From Kitasatospora sp. A2-31 (lineage in GTDB: Bacteria; Actinomycetota; Actinomycetes; Streptomycetales; Streptomycetaceae), in assembly GCF_022288725.1 (NCBI RefSeq), contig NZ_JAKNTA010000015.1:130380-194379 (forward strand): a stretch of DNA of 64,000 nucleotides, given 5' to 3'. Under the pieces are notes generated by a model. That model had not been told where the DNA came from and searched no databases. It was given only the letters and a program-made list of their open reading frames with translations. A program made the position numbers and the translations under genes. The stretch's first letter is position 1; each line of letters begins with the position of its first letter. This document shows positions 34,445 through 43,502 of this stretch, piece after piece.

Positions 34445-34482
34445 GGCGCAGCGCCGCAGTGCCCCGGCTGCGGCGCTGCGCC
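34445..34482 (+). terminator. Terminator of the DUF4360 gene
   Basis: The 15-base arms GGCGCAGCGCCGCAG and its complement pair perfectly around an 8-base loop, 14 bases after the stop. Confidence 0.75.
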
Positions 34483-34799
34483 ACGTCCGCTCCCCACCGG
34501 CCGCCGGATCCACACCCCCTCCCGGATCCACGGCCAACGCCCCGCGGCACCCCTCGCCCCGCGTCACGAGCGAGGCAGCCACCGGGTCAATCCCTCTCCA
34601 AGGCAGGCCCCCTGATCGACCGACAGGCAAATCCGTCCGCACTGTTGACAGATATTCCAACAGTGGTGATCCTCGTCACATCGAGTACGCGGGACATGAC
34701 AGTCGGCCCGGCCGGGTGACCGTGTGCCCCTCGGGTGCCCTGGACGGGCCGGCTGCGCGCGACCGCGTCGTCCGCTCGTCACAGACCTGAGTGGTGACC
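34483..34799. other. Promoter region of the discoidin-domain gene
   Basis: It contains no gene. A TTGACA (34645-34650) sits in the small inverted repeat CTGTTG...CAACAG, but a convincing -10 box 17 bp downstream is missing (GATCCT). Confidence 0.4.
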
Positions 34800-36917
34800 A
34801 TGACGCAACTCCCCGACACGCACCCCCGATCGCACCGACAACCCCGCCCCCTCGCCGGCCCCGGCCGCCGGAGCCGGTTCCGGATCGCCACGGTCCTGTC
34901 CGCGCTCCTCACCCTCTTCGCCGTGGTGCTCGCCGCTCCGGCGCCGGCCGCCTCGGGCGAGACGGGCTGGTGGGTCCCGACCGCACGCCCCGCGCCCGAT
35001 TCGCAGATCAACGTCACGGGCGAGCCCTTCAAGGGCACCGACGCCCAGGGGCACGTGCGCGGCTTCGTCGACGCGCACACCCACCTGATGTCCAACGAGG
35101 CGTTCGGCGGCCGCCTCATCTGCGGCAAGACCTTCTCCCCGCAGGGCATCGCCGATGCGCTCAAGGACTGCCCCGAGCACTACCCCGACGGATCGCTCGC
35201 GATCTTCGATCTCATCACCAAGGGCGGCGACGGTAAGCACGACCCGAACGGCTGGCCGACCTTCGTCGACTGGCCCGCCCACGACTCGATGACCCACCAG
35301 CAGAGCTACTACGCCTGGGTCGAGCGGGCGTGGCGCGGCGGTCAGCGGGTGCTCGTCAACGACCTGGTCACCAACGGCGTGATCTGCTCGGTCTACTTCT
35401 TCAAGGACCGCAGCTGCGACGAGATGACCTCCATCCGCCTGCAGGCCCAGAAGACTTACGAGCTGCAGGCCTACATCGACGCGATGTACGGCGGCCCGGG
35501 CAAGGGCTGGTTCCGGATCGTCACGGACAGCGGCCAGGCCCGCGACGTCATCCAGCAGGGCAAGCTGGCGGTCGTCCTGGGCGTGGAGACCTCCGAACCC
35601 TTCGGCTGCAAGCAGATCCTGGACGTCGCGCAGTGCAGCCGCGCCGACATCGACCGCGGCCTGGACGAGCTCTACGGGCTCGGCGTGCGCAGCATGTTCC
35701 TCTGCCACAAGTTCGACAACGCGCTGTGCGGGGTCCGCTTCGACGAGGGCGCGCTCGGCACGGCGATCAACGCCGGCCAGTTCCTGTCGACCGGCACCTT
35801 CTGGAAGACGGAGACGTGCGCGGGGCCGCAGCACGACAACCCGATCGGTCTGGCCCCCACCCCGGCCACCCAGGCGCTACTGCCCGAGGGAGTCACGGTC
35901 CCGTCGTACGCCGCCGACGCCCAGTGCAACACCCGCGGCCTCACCGAGCTGGGCGAGTACGCCGTCCGCGGCATGATGAAGCGCAAGATGATGCTCGAAG
36001 TGGACCACATGAGCGTCAAGGCGGCCGGCCGCGCCTTCGACATCCTGGAGTCCGAGTCGTACCCGGGCGTGATCTCCTCGCACAGCTGGATGGACCTCGA
36101 CTGGACCGAGCGGGTCTACAAGATGGGCGGCTTCGTGGCCCAGTACATGCACGGCGCCGAGGGGTTCAGCTCGGAGGCGAAGCGCACCGACGCGCTGCGC
36201 GACAAGTACCACGTGGGCTACGGCTACGGCACCGACATGAACGGCGTCGGCGGCTGGCCCGGCCCGCGGGGCACGAACACCCCCAACCCGGTGCGGTACC
36301 CGTTCCGCAGCGTCGACGGCGGCTCGCTCATCGACCGCCAGACCACCGGCGAGCGCACCTGGGACCTCAACACGGACGGCGCCGCGCACTACGGCCTCGT
36401 CCCGGACTGGATCGAGGACATCCGCCAGGTCGGCGGGCAGGACGTGGTGGACGACCTCTTCCGGGGCGCCGAGTCCTACCTCACCACCTGGGGCGCCTCG
36501 GAGCACCACCGCGCCTCGGTGAACCTCGCCGCGGGCGAGCCCACCGCGGCGAGCTCGACGGAGTGGTGGAACCCGTTCGTCAGCTACGCCTCCGGTCGGT
36601 CGGTGGACGGCGACACGGGCACCCGCTGGGCCAGCGAGTGGAGCGACGACCAGTGGCTGCGGATCGACCTCGGCTCCACCCAGCTGGTCGGGCGCGTCAC
36701 CCTGGACTGGGAGCGCGCCTACGCCCGGGCCTACCGGATCGAGGTCTCGACCGACGGCAGCACCTGGCAGTCCGTCTGGTCCACGACCACCGGTGACGGC
36801 GGCCTCGACACCGCACGCTTCGCCGGCGTCCCCGCCCGCTACCTGCGCATCCAGGGGCAGCAACGGGGCACCCAGTGGGGCTACTCCCTCCACGAGGTCG
36901 GCGTCTACAGCATCTGA
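34800..36917 (+). CDS. Secreted amidohydrolase-like protein with C-terminal discoidin domain
   Basis: The 705-aa protein has a twin-Arg-like, Arg-rich n-region and a hydrophobic signal (RIATVLSALLTLFAVVLAAP). The main domain begins with FVDAHTHLM, a metal-binding HxH of the amidohydrolase/PHP superfamily. More possible ligands follow in MFLCHKFDN, MLEVDHMSVKAAGRAFDILE, SSHSWMDLD and GYGTDMNGVGG, which together resemble a renal-dipeptidase-like TIM barrel. The last 140 residues are an F5/8 type C (discoidin) carbohydrate-binding domain (VDGDTGTRWASEWSDDQWLR; LRIQGQQRGTQWGYSLHEV). It probably acts on a cell-surface or extracellular polymer. Substrate unknown. Confidence 0.85.
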   Translation: MTQLPDTHPRSHRQPRPLAGPGRRSRFRIATVLSALLTLFAVVLAAPAPAASGETGWWVPTARPAPDSQINVTGEPFKGTDAQGHVRGFVDAHTHLMSNEAFGGRLICGKTFSPQGIADALKDCPEHYPDGSLAIFDLITKGGDGKHDPNGWPTFVDWPAHDSMTHQQSYYAWVERAWRGGQRVLVNDLVTNGVICSVYFFKDRSCDEMTSIRLQAQKTYELQAYIDAMYGGPGKGWFRIVTDSGQARDVIQQGKLAVVLGVETSEPFGCKQILDVAQCSRADIDRGLDELYGLGVRSMFLCHKFDNALCGVRFDEGALGTAINAGQFLSTGTFWKTETCAGPQHDNPIGLAPTPATQALLPEGVTVPSYAADAQCNTRGLTELGEYAVRGMMKRKMMLEVDHMSVKAAGRAFDILESESYPGVISSHSWMDLDWTERVYKMGGFVAQYMHGAEGFSSEAKRTDALRDKYHVGYGYGTDMNGVGGWPGPRGTNTPNPVRYPFRSVDGGSLIDRQTTGERTWDLNTDGAAHYGLVPDWIEDIRQVGGQDVVDDLFRGAESYLTTWGASEHHRASVNLAAGEPTAASSTEWWNPFVSYASGRSVDGDTGTRWASEWSDDQWLRIDLGSTQLVGRVTLDWERAYARAYRIEVSTDGSTWQSVWSTTTGDGGLDTARFAGVPARYLRIQGQQRGTQWGYSLHEVGVYSI

Positions 36918-36937
36918 CGCCCACCCCGCTCCCCCGC

Positions 36938-36972
36938 GGGCCCCCGGCAGCGCACTGCGCCGCCGGGGGCCC
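36938..36972. terminator. Bidirectional terminator between discoidin gene and hypE
   Basis: GGGCCCCCGGC (36938-36948) pairs with GCCGGGGGCCC (36962-36972), with an inner GCGC/GCGC extension. It separates two convergent transcription units and closes the hydrogenase operon. Confidence 0.7.
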
Positions 36973-37006
36973 GTCACCGTCCGGACCGGCGCCCGCCGGC
37001 AGGCGG

Positions 37007-38167
37007 TCAGCAGATCCGGGGCAGTTGCTCGCCGAGCGGGAGGTCGACCACGCGGGTGCCGCCGAGCGGCGTCCGGGCGACGACCATGCCGGGGTGCTCG
37101 GCGACGCACTCGCCGACCACCGCGGCCCGTGCACCGAGCGGGTGGGCCCGCATGGCGGCGAGGACGGCCTCGGCGTGCTCGCGCGGCACGAAGGCGACCA
37201 GCTTGCCCTCGTTGGCGACGTACATCGGGTCGAGACCGAGGACGGCGCAGGCGTTGGCCACCTGCGCGGGCACGGGGATCGCCCGCTCGCTCACCGTGAC
37301 GCCGACGCCGGCGGCGGCCGCGATCTCGTTGAGCGCCGCGGCCAGGCCTCCCCGGGTGGGGTCCCGCAGCACGTGGAGGTCGGGGGTGACGGCCAGCATG
37401 GCGTCGACCAGACCGCCGAGGGCGGCACAGTCGCTCTCGATCTCCACCCCGAACTCCAGGCCCTCGCGGACGCTCATGATCGCGACCCCGTGCAGGCCGA
37501 TCTCCCCGCTGACGATCACCACGTCACCCGGGACGGCGCGCTGCGGCCTGATGTCCACGCCGGCCGGGACGAGGCCGATACCGGCGGTGTTGAGGTAGAT
37601 GCCGTCACCGTGGCCGGCCTCGACCACCTTGGTGTCCCCGGTGGCGACCTCCACCCCGGCCGCCCGGGCGGCCGCACCGAGCGCCCGGGCGACCCGGTCC
37701 ACGACGGCCGTCTCCACGCCCTCCTCCAGGATGAAGCCGCACGACAGGTAGGCGGCGCGGGCGCCGCTCATGGCGAGGTCGTTGACCGTGCCGTTGACCG
37801 CGAGGTCGCCGATGCTGCCGCCGGGGAAGAACAGCGGCCGGACGACGTAGGAGTCGGTCGAGAAGGCCAGCCGGGCGCCACCGAGTTCCAGGACGGCGGA
37901 GTCGCCGAGCCCGGCGAGCACCGGCCCGCCGAAGGCCGGGGCGAAGACGTTCTCCACCAGCTCGGCCGACATGGCCCCGCCTCCGCCGTGCCCCATCACC
38001 ACCCGCGGGTGGTCCCGCAGGGGCACCGGGCAGCTCCACCCGGAGAAGTCCGGTGCCCCGGGCGGTACTTCGGACGACGCCACGGACGGCTCCACCGTCG
38101 GGGCGGCGGACGGCGCCGCACCGCGCGCAGCGGACGACGCGGCGGTCAGGGTCTCGGTCTCAGCCAA
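37007..38167 (-). CDS. hypE: Hydrogenase maturation protein HypE (thiocyanate-forming carbamoyl dehydratase)
   Basis: The 386-aa protein dehydrates the thiocarbamate on its C-terminal cysteine to make the CN ligand of the NiFe site. The C-terminus is the required PRIC. The PurM/AIR-synthase-like ATP-binding core shows MGHGGGGAMSAELVENVFAP, LAFSTDSYVVRPLFFPGGSI, HVLRDPTRGGLAAALNEIA. The N-terminal ~45 residues are an extra Ala/Pro-rich extension not seen in standard HypE, and a start near MGHGGGG cannot be excluded. It overlaps the end of hypD by 8 bp and is the last gene of the operon. Confidence 0.95.
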   Translation of the reverse strand: MAETETLTAASSAARGAAPSAAPTVEPSVASSEVPPGAPDFSGWSCPVPLRDHPRVVMGHGGGGAMSAELVENVFAPAFGGPVLAGLGDSAVLELGGARLAFSTDSYVVRPLFFPGGSIGDLAVNGTVNDLAMSGARAAYLSCGFILEEGVETAVVDRVARALGAAARAAGVEVATGDTKVVEAGHGDGIYLNTAGIGLVPAGVDIRPQRAVPGDVVIVSGEIGLHGVAIMSVREGLEFGVEIESDCAALGGLVDAMLAVTPDLHVLRDPTRGGLAAALNEIAAAAGVGVTVSERAIPVPAQVANACAVLGLDPMYVANEGKLVAFVPREHAEAVLAAMRAHPLGARAAVVGECVAEHPGMVVARTPLGGTRVVDLPLGEQLPRIC

Positions 38168-39284
38168 CAGGGCTCGCCTCCCGGGGGACGGCCGGCGTGC
38201 TCAGCCGCCGGTAGAGGTAGTACGCGGCGCAGGCCCCCTCGCTGGACACCATGGTGGCGCCGAGCGGGGTCCGCGGGGTGCAGGTGGTGCCGAAGGCCTC
38301 GCACTGGTCCGGCTTCAGCAGGCCCTGCAGGACTTCGCCGGCCCGGCACTGCTCGGGCTCGCGGGTCCTGATCCCGGCCACGTCGAAGCGGTGCTCGGCG
38401 TCGAACTCCCGGTATCGCGGCGAGAGTTGCCAGCCGCTCCGCGGGATGACGCCGATGCCGCGCCAGGACCGGTCGGTCACCTCGAAGACATCCTCCAGCA
38501 CGGCCAGGGCCGCCGGGTTGCCCTCGGGCCGGACGGCCCGCGCGTAGGCGTTCTCGACGGTGTGCTCACCGCGCTCCAACTGCTTTACGGTGCACCGGAT
38601 CCCTTCCAGGATGTCCAGCGGCTCGAAGCCGGTGACCACGATCGGCACCCGGTGGCGCTCGGCCAGCGCGGGGTACTCGGCGGTGCCCATCACGCTGCAC
38701 ACGTGCCCGGCGGCGAGGAACCCCTGGACCCGGCAGTCCGGCGAGTTCATGATCGCCTCGATGGCCGGGGGCACCCGCACGTGCGAGACGAGCATGCTGA
38801 AGTTGCGCACGCCCTGCTTCTTGGCCTGGACGACGGCCATCGCGTTGGGCGGGGCGGTGGTCTCGAAGCCGATGCCGAAGAACACGACCTCGCGGTCCGG
38901 GTTCTCGCGCGCGATCCGGAGGGCGTCGAGCGGCGAGTACACCACCCGGACGTCGCCGCCCTCGCCGCGGACCCGGAAGAGGTCGCGGTCGGTACCGGGC
39001 ACCCGCAGCATGTCGCCGAACGAGCAGAAGACCACCCCCGGCCGGGCCGCGATCGCCAACGCCCGGTCGATCACCTCCAGCGGGGTGACGCAGACCGGAC
39101 ACCCCGGTCCGTGGATCAACTCGACCTCCTTCGGCAGCAGTTGATCGATGCCGTGTCGAATGATGGTGTGGGTCTGCCCGCCGCACACCTCCATCAGCGC
39201 CCACGGCCGGGTGACCGTCGCCCTGATGTCGGCGAGCAACCCTCGGGCCAACTCCGGGTTCTGGAAGTCCTCCAGGTACTTCAC
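38160..39284 (-). CDS. hypD: Hydrogenase maturation protein HypD
   Basis: The 374-aa Fe-S scaffold, together with HypC, assembles the Fe(CN)2CO group. Signature elements are LMEVCGGQTHTIIRHGI, LIHGPGCPVCVTP, VFCSFGDMLRVPG, VVFFGIGFETTAPPNA and GHVCSVMGTAEY. The [4Fe-4S] cysteines lie towards the end (EQCRAGEVLQGLLKPDQCEA and TTCTPRTPLGATMVSSEGAC). The GTG start (KYLEDFQNPE) overlaps hypC's stop by four bases, which also excludes the longer upstream ATG. Confidence 0.96.
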   Translation of the reverse strand: MKYLEDFQNPELARGLLADIRATVTRPWALMEVCGGQTHTIIRHGIDQLLPKEVELIHGPGCPVCVTPLEVIDRALAIAARPGVVFCSFGDMLRVPGTDRDLFRVRGEGGDVRVVYSPLDALRIARENPDREVVFFGIGFETTAPPNAMAVVQAKKQGVRNFSMLVSHVRVPPAIEAIMNSPDCRVQGFLAAGHVCSVMGTAEYPALAERHRVPIVVTGFEPLDILEGIRCTVKQLERGEHTVENAYARAVRPEGNPAALAVLEDVFEVTDRSWRGIGVIPRSGWQLSPRYREFDAEHRFDVAGIRTREPEQCRAGEVLQGLLKPDQCEAFGTTCTPRTPLGATMVSSEGACAAYYLYRRLSTPAVPREASPVG

Positions 39285-39571
39285 CGCAGCTCCTCCTTCC
39301 TCGCGCCGCCGGCCGCCGCCTCCCACGGGTCGCCGAACTCCTCCTGCAGCAGACCTAGTTCGGCGAAGAGGTCGAGCGTCCGGCGCGCCGACTCCTCGTC
39401 CAACCGCTGCAGCGCGAAGCCGACGTGCACGATCGCGTACTCACCCACCTGCAGGTCGGGCAGGTACTCCAGGCAGACGTCCTTGACGACTCCGCCGAAG
39501 TCCACCACCGCCATCCGGGCCCCGTCGCGCTCCATGATCTCCATCACCCTTCCGGGCACCGCCAGGCACAT
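39281..39571 (-). CDS. hypC: Hydrogenase maturation chaperone HypC
   Basis: The 96-aa protein has the essential N-terminal MCLAVPG (Cys2 binds the Fe ligand group), VDFGGVVKDVCLEYLPDLQV and GEYAIVHVGFALQRLDEESA. It carries the nascent Fe(CN)2CO unit between HypD and the large subunit. It lies 14 bp after hypF and is coupled to hypD through a GTGA overlap. The 20-residue C-terminal tail (DPWEAAAGGARKEELR) is longer than in minimal HypC. Confidence 0.95.
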   Translation of the reverse strand: MCLAVPGRVMEIMERDGARMAVVDFGGVVKDVCLEYLPDLQVGEYAIVHVGFALQRLDEESARRTLDLFAELGLLQEEFGDPWEAAAGGARKEELR

Positions 39572-39585
39572 GCGGCTCTCTCCTC

Positions 39586-41943
39586 TCAGGTGGCGGCCGA
39601 GCCGGCGGCGGCCCGGGCGGCCACCATCAGCTGGCCGAGCGCCAGTCCTCCGTCGTTGGGCGGCACCCGGCGGTGCCGCAGCACGGTGAATCCGTCCGCC
39701 GCCAGGCCGCGCGAACAGGCGGAGGACAGCAGCGCGTTGGCGAAGACGCCGCCCGTCAGCGCGACCGTGCCGATGCCGTGCCGCTCCCGGGCGGTCCGGC
39801 AGAGCGTGCGGACCAGACCGGCCACCGCGCCGTGGAAGCGTGCCGCGACCAGGCCCGCCGGGGCGCCGGCGGCGAGGTCGGCCAGCACGCCGGCGAACAC
39901 CGGTGCCGGGTCGGCGGCCAGCGCCCCGTCCACCGGCCGCAGGCCGAACGCGTAGCCGTCGGCGGGGCCGTGTGCCAGCGCCGCGGCCTCCAGCTCGATC
40001 GCCGCCTGCGCCTCGTACTCGGCCCGCTGGCAGACACCGGCCAGGGAGGACACCGCGTCGAAGAGCCGCCCCATGCTGGACGTCGGGACGCAGTTCAGCG
40101 ATCGGTCCAACTGGGTTTCCAGGACTCGCAGTTCGTCCTCGGGGCAGGCCCGCACCGGCGCCAGCTCGGCGGCCCACGGCAGGCCCGCGGCGCGCAGGTG
40201 GGCCAGCGCCATCCGGTACGGGCGGACCACGGCCGCATCCCCGCCCGGCAGGGGGACGTAGGCGAGGTGAGCGAGGCGGCGGTAGCCGTCGTAGTCGGCC
40301 AGCAGGACCTCGCCGCCCCAGACGGCGCCGTCGTCACCGTAGCCGGTGCCGTCGAACGCGACGCCGACGACCGGGCGGCTGCCGTCGAGGCCGTGCTCGG
40401 CCATGACCGAGGCGATGTGCGCGTGGTGGTGCTGCACCGCCCGGACCTCCCGGCTCCCGGCGGCTGACCGGGCGTGCCGGACGGACCGGTAGCCGGGGTG
40501 CCGGTCCACGGCCAGCAGCTCGGGCCGGACGCCGGTGACCGCACCGAGGTGCGCCACCGCCCGGTCGAAGGCGTCGAGGGTGGCGAGGTCGTCCATGTCC
40601 CCGATATGGCCGGACAGCCACGCGTAGCCGTCCTGCGCGAGCGCGAAGGTGTTCTTGAGGTCGCCGCCGACGGCCAGCACCGGCCGGACCGGCACCGGGA
40701 GCGGCAGGGGCAGCGGCGCGTGCCCGCGCGAACGGCGCACCGGCAGCTGTTCGCCGTCCACGACCCGCACCACCGAGTCCTCGCAGGGCACGTGGATGGG
40801 CCGGTCGTGCGTCAGCCAGGCGTCGACCAGCGGCGCGAGCCGGGCGAAGGCGTCCCGGTCGTCGGTGACGATCGGCTCGCCGGACAGGTTGGCGCTGGTC
40901 ATCACCAGCAGACCGGGGCCGGGCGGGGCGAGCAGCAGGTGGTGCAGCGGCGTGTACGGCAGCATCACGCCGAGGTCGGGGCTGCCGGGCGCCACCCCGT
41001 CCAGCGCGGCGTCCGGGGGCGCCGACGGCGGACCGGACGAAGCCGACGGCGACCCGGCGCACCGGCGCAGCAGGACGATCGGCCGCGCGGGACCGGTCAG
41101 CAGCTCCACCTCCGTCGGCCCCGGGCGGACCAGTCCGGCGAGCTCGCCGAGGTCGCGCGCCATCAGGGCGAACGGTTTGGCCCCGCGCCGCTTGCGTCGG
41201 CGGAGCCGGGCGACGCTCCCGCCGTTGCGCGCGTCGCAGGCCAGGTGGTAGCCGCCGAGTCCCTTGACGGCCAGGATCGCCCCGCCCTGCAGCAACCGCC
41301 GGGCCTCGGAGAGCGCCTCCTCGCCGTCCAGCGTGGGCAGTCCGGGCACCACGAGCGCGAGTCCGGGGCCGCACGCGTGGCAGGCGACCGGCTGGGCGTG
41401 GAAGCGCCGGTCGGCGGGGTCGCGGTACTCCCGGGCGCAGTCCCGGCACATCGGGAACTCGGCCATGGTGGTGTTGGCCCGGTCGTACGGCAGGCCGGTG
41501 ACGATGGTGTGGCGGGGCCCGCAGTTGGTGCAGCTGATGAACGGGTGGCGGTAACGGCGGTCGGCGGGGTCGGCGAGTTCGGCCAGGCAGTCCGCACAGG
41601 TGGCGGTGTCCGGCGGGATCAGCGTCAGCTGCGGACCGCCGGTCCGGGACGGGGCGATGGCGAAGCCGGCCGCCCCGGTGGGCGCGAGCGCTTCGTGTTC
41701 CACCGAGGCGACCTGCGCCAGCGGCGGCGCGTCGGTGGCGACCCGGTGGCAGAACGCGTCCACCGACTCCGGCCGCCCCTCCACCTCGGCCAGCACCCCC
41801 TGGCCGGTGTTGGTGACGCTGCCGGCCAGGCCGAGTTCGGTGGCGAGGGTGAAGACGAACGGCCGGAAGCCGACGCCCTGGACGAGTCCGCGGACGGCGA
41901 CCCTGCGCCGCTCCACGACGGCCGGCGGCTGAGCGGCCGTCAC
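39586..41943 (-). CDS. hypF: Carbamoyltransferase HypF
   Basis: This 785-aa multidomain enzyme uses carbamoyl phosphate and ATP to carbamoylate HypE. In order: an acylphosphatase domain (VAVRGLVQGVGFRPFVF); two zinc fingers (CADCLAELA...CTNCGP and CRDCARE...CHACGP); a YrdC-like domain (GAILAVKGLGGYHLACDARN; LLVMTSANLSGEPIV); and a Kae1-like C-terminal domain (VRAVQHHHAHIASVMAEHG; FDGTGYGDDGAVWGGEVLLA; ALTGGVFAN). All catalytic motifs look intact. It starts inside hypB's stop (ATGA). Confidence 0.96.
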   Translation of the reverse strand: MTAAQPPAVVERRRVAVRGLVQGVGFRPFVFTLATELGLAGSVTNTGQGVLAEVEGRPESVDAFCHRVATDAPPLAQVASVEHEALAPTGAAGFAIAPSRTGGPQLTLIPPDTATCADCLAELADPADRRYRHPFISCTNCGPRHTIVTGLPYDRANTTMAEFPMCRDCAREYRDPADRRFHAQPVACHACGPGLALVVPGLPTLDGEEALSEARRLLQGGAILAVKGLGGYHLACDARNGGSVARLRRRKRRGAKPFALMARDLGELAGLVRPGPTEVELLTGPARPIVLLRRCAGSPSASSGPPSAPPDAALDGVAPGSPDLGVMLPYTPLHHLLLAPPGPGLLVMTSANLSGEPIVTDDRDAFARLAPLVDAWLTHDRPIHVPCEDSVVRVVDGEQLPVRRSRGHAPLPLPLPVPVRPVLAVGGDLKNTFALAQDGYAWLSGHIGDMDDLATLDAFDRAVAHLGAVTGVRPELLAVDRHPGYRSVRHARSAAGSREVRAVQHHHAHIASVMAEHGLDGSRPVVGVAFDGTGYGDDGAVWGGEVLLADYDGYRRLAHLAYVPLPGGDAAVVRPYRMALAHLRAAGLPWAAELAPVRACPEDELRVLETQLDRSLNCVPTSSMGRLFDAVSSLAGVCQRAEYEAQAAIELEAAALAHGPADGYAFGLRPVDGALAADPAPVFAGVLADLAAGAPAGLVAARFHGAVAGLVRTLCRTARERHGIGTVALTGGVFANALLSSACSRGLAADGFTVLRHRRVPPNDGGLALGQLMVAARAAAGSAAT

Positions 41944-42878
41944 GACGGTTCCGCCACCCGGGCGTGCGGGTGCACGTGCCCGTCGGCGGGACCGTGGGCG
42001 TGCGGGTGGTCGTCGTCCTCGTGGGCGTGATCGCCCCCGTGCACCTGCCCGTCCCCGTCACCGTCCCCGCGCGAGGGCCCGTGCCCGTGCCCGTGCGAGT
42101 GCCCGTGCGCGTGTCCGTGCAGGGCCGAGGAGGGGAGCGACGACGGCGACGGGGCGTGCGTGTGCCCGCGCGAGGCTGCGGCGGTGCCCGCCATGACCGG
42201 CCGGTGCACGGCGGCGCCGTCCAGCACCGCGAGGGCCCGCTCCAGCAGCACCCCCACCCCCCGGCCGGTCCGGGCCGAGGTGAACAGCACCTCCACCCCC
42301 GGGTTGACCCGCGCGACGCTCGCCAGGAACGCGGCCTCGTCGAACTCCACCGCCTCCGCGAGGTCCGCCTTGGTCACCAGCACCAGGTTGGCGAGTCCGA
42401 ACGCGGTCGGGTACTTGAGCGGCTTGTCCTCCCCCTCGGTGGTGGAGGCGAGCACCACCCTCAGCGACTCCCCCAGGTCGTACGAGGCCGGGCAGACCAG
42501 GTTGCCGACGTTCTCCACGAACAGCAGCCGGGTGTCCGGCGGCAGCCAGCCCGCGAGGTGCTCGCGGAGCATCGCGGTCTCCAGGTGGCAGAGACCGTCG
42601 GTGAGCACCTGCTTGACCGGGGCGCCGGACCGGGCCAGCCGCACCGCGTCGTTCTCGGTCGCGAGGTCCGCGGTGAGGGCGGCGACCGGCACACCGCGCC
42701 GCCGGGCCAGCCCGAGCTCGGCCTCCAGCAGCGCCGTCTTCCCGCTGCCCGGGCTGGAGAGCAGGTTCACCGCGACGGTTCCGCGGGCCGCGAGTTCGGC
42801 GCGCAGCTCCCGCGCGCCGTCGTCGTTGCGGGCCAGGACCGCCTGCCGGAGTTCCACCGTGCGACACATCGTTCTCAT
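41940..42878 (-). CDS. hypB: Ni-insertion GTPase HypB with C-terminal His-rich tail
   Basis: The 312-aa SIMIBI GTPase delivers nickel to HypA and the large subunit. P-loop SSPGSGKT (~residue 43), the metal-binding CHLETAML, ENVGNLVCPASYDLGE, and TKADLAEAVEF for guanine recognition are all present. The N-terminal CxxCGC nickel site of E. coli HypB is absent. The last ~65 residues instead contain about 18 histidines (HGHAHGHSHGHGHG; DHAHEDDDHPHAHG), probably storing nickel. ATGA overlaps link it to hypA upstream and hypF downstream. A slightly later ATG (42869) is possible. Confidence 0.95.
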   Translation of the reverse strand: MRTMCRTVELRQAVLARNDDGARELRAELAARGTVAVNLLSSPGSGKTALLEAELGLARRRGVPVAALTADLATENDAVRLARSGAPVKQVLTDGLCHLETAMLREHLAGWLPPDTRLLFVENVGNLVCPASYDLGESLRVVLASTTEGEDKPLKYPTAFGLANLVLVTKADLAEAVEFDEAAFLASVARVNPGVEVLFTSARTGRGVGVLLERALAVLDGAAVHRPVMAGTAAASRGHTHAPSPSSLPSSALHGHAHGHSHGHGHGPSRGDGDGDGQVHGGDHAHEDDDHPHAHGPADGHVHPHARVAEPS

Positions 42879-43258
42879 CAGCCTTTCCGATCGGCCCGGA
42901 CGCCGGCGGGGTCCTGCGCCCACTCGACGCCGAGGATCTGCAGCTCCCGGCCGGCCAGCAGTTCGACGTCGCCGCCGTCGCAGTGCGGACAGCCCAGGTC
43001 GGGCGGCATGCCCACCGCCCATTCGACGCCGCACGGGGAGCACTTCGCACGGGCCGCAACCGCCTCGGTCTCCAGGACCGCACCCTCCACCAGCGTTCCG
43101 GCGCTGGCGAGTCCGAAGCAGAAGTCCAGGGCCGCGGGCACCACCCCGGCGAGTTCCCCCACCTGCAGGCGGACCCTGGCCACGCCGTCCGCTTCGTGCT
43201 CGCGGGCAGCCGCGTCCACCTGCTCGACCACCGCCGTCGCGATCGACATCTCGTGCAC
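42878..43258 (-). CDS. hypA: Hydrogenase nickel chaperone HypA
   Basis: The 126-aa protein begins with the canonical HEMSIATAVVEQV (GTG start; His2 and Glu3 form the nickel site). The zinc ribbon is CSPC near residue 73 and CPHC near 90. It hands nickel on with HypB, whose start overlaps hypA's stop. A 139-bp gap separates it from the DUF6893 gene, the largest inside the downstream half of the cluster, so a secondary promoter may lie there. Confidence 0.95.
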   Translation of the reverse strand: MHEMSIATAVVEQVDAAAREHEADGVARVRLQVGELAGVVPAALDFCFGLASAGTLVEGAVLETEAVAARAKCSPCGVEWAVGMPPDLGCPHCDGGDVELLAGRELQILGVEWAQDPAGVRADRKG

Positions 43259-43397
43259 CGGCCCTGCTCCCGCCGTCGGAGGCAACAGGGTTCATTACAG
43301 GGCGCGGTGGCGGGCATCGGCCGGGAGCCGCGCCGCCACCGCGCCCGGAGTACGCCGTTCGCCGCAATGCGGCGTCCGGCCCGGTGCGGGCCGGACC

Positions 43398-43502
43398 TCA
43401 CATCCGCATGATGCGCAGATAGCGCTTTAGGTCGGGCAGGCTCTGCCAGACCAGGGCCGCGGCCGCGGCCACCACGGCCGCGCCAAGCAGGTTCTTCAGC
43501 AT
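43398..43502 (-). CDS. DUF6893 small membrane peptide of the hydrogenase operon
   Basis: The 34-aa peptide (MLKNLLGAAVVAAAAALVWQ, then SLPDLKRYLRIMRM) consists of one hydrophobic helix followed by the conserved SLPDxxRYLRI-R-M tail of the DUF6893 family. Its ATG overlaps the protease stop, so it is translationally coupled. A single-span peptide in this position could help attach the soluble hydrogenase to the membrane (inference). It is easily missed by gene callers. Confidence 0.7.
   Translation of the reverse strand: MLKNLLGAAVVAAAAALVWQSLPDLKRYLRIMRM

Noticed and set aside
41964..43430. Long plus-strand ORFs opposite hypB and hypA
   Set aside because: Shadows of verified hyp genes; no independent start site or domain.
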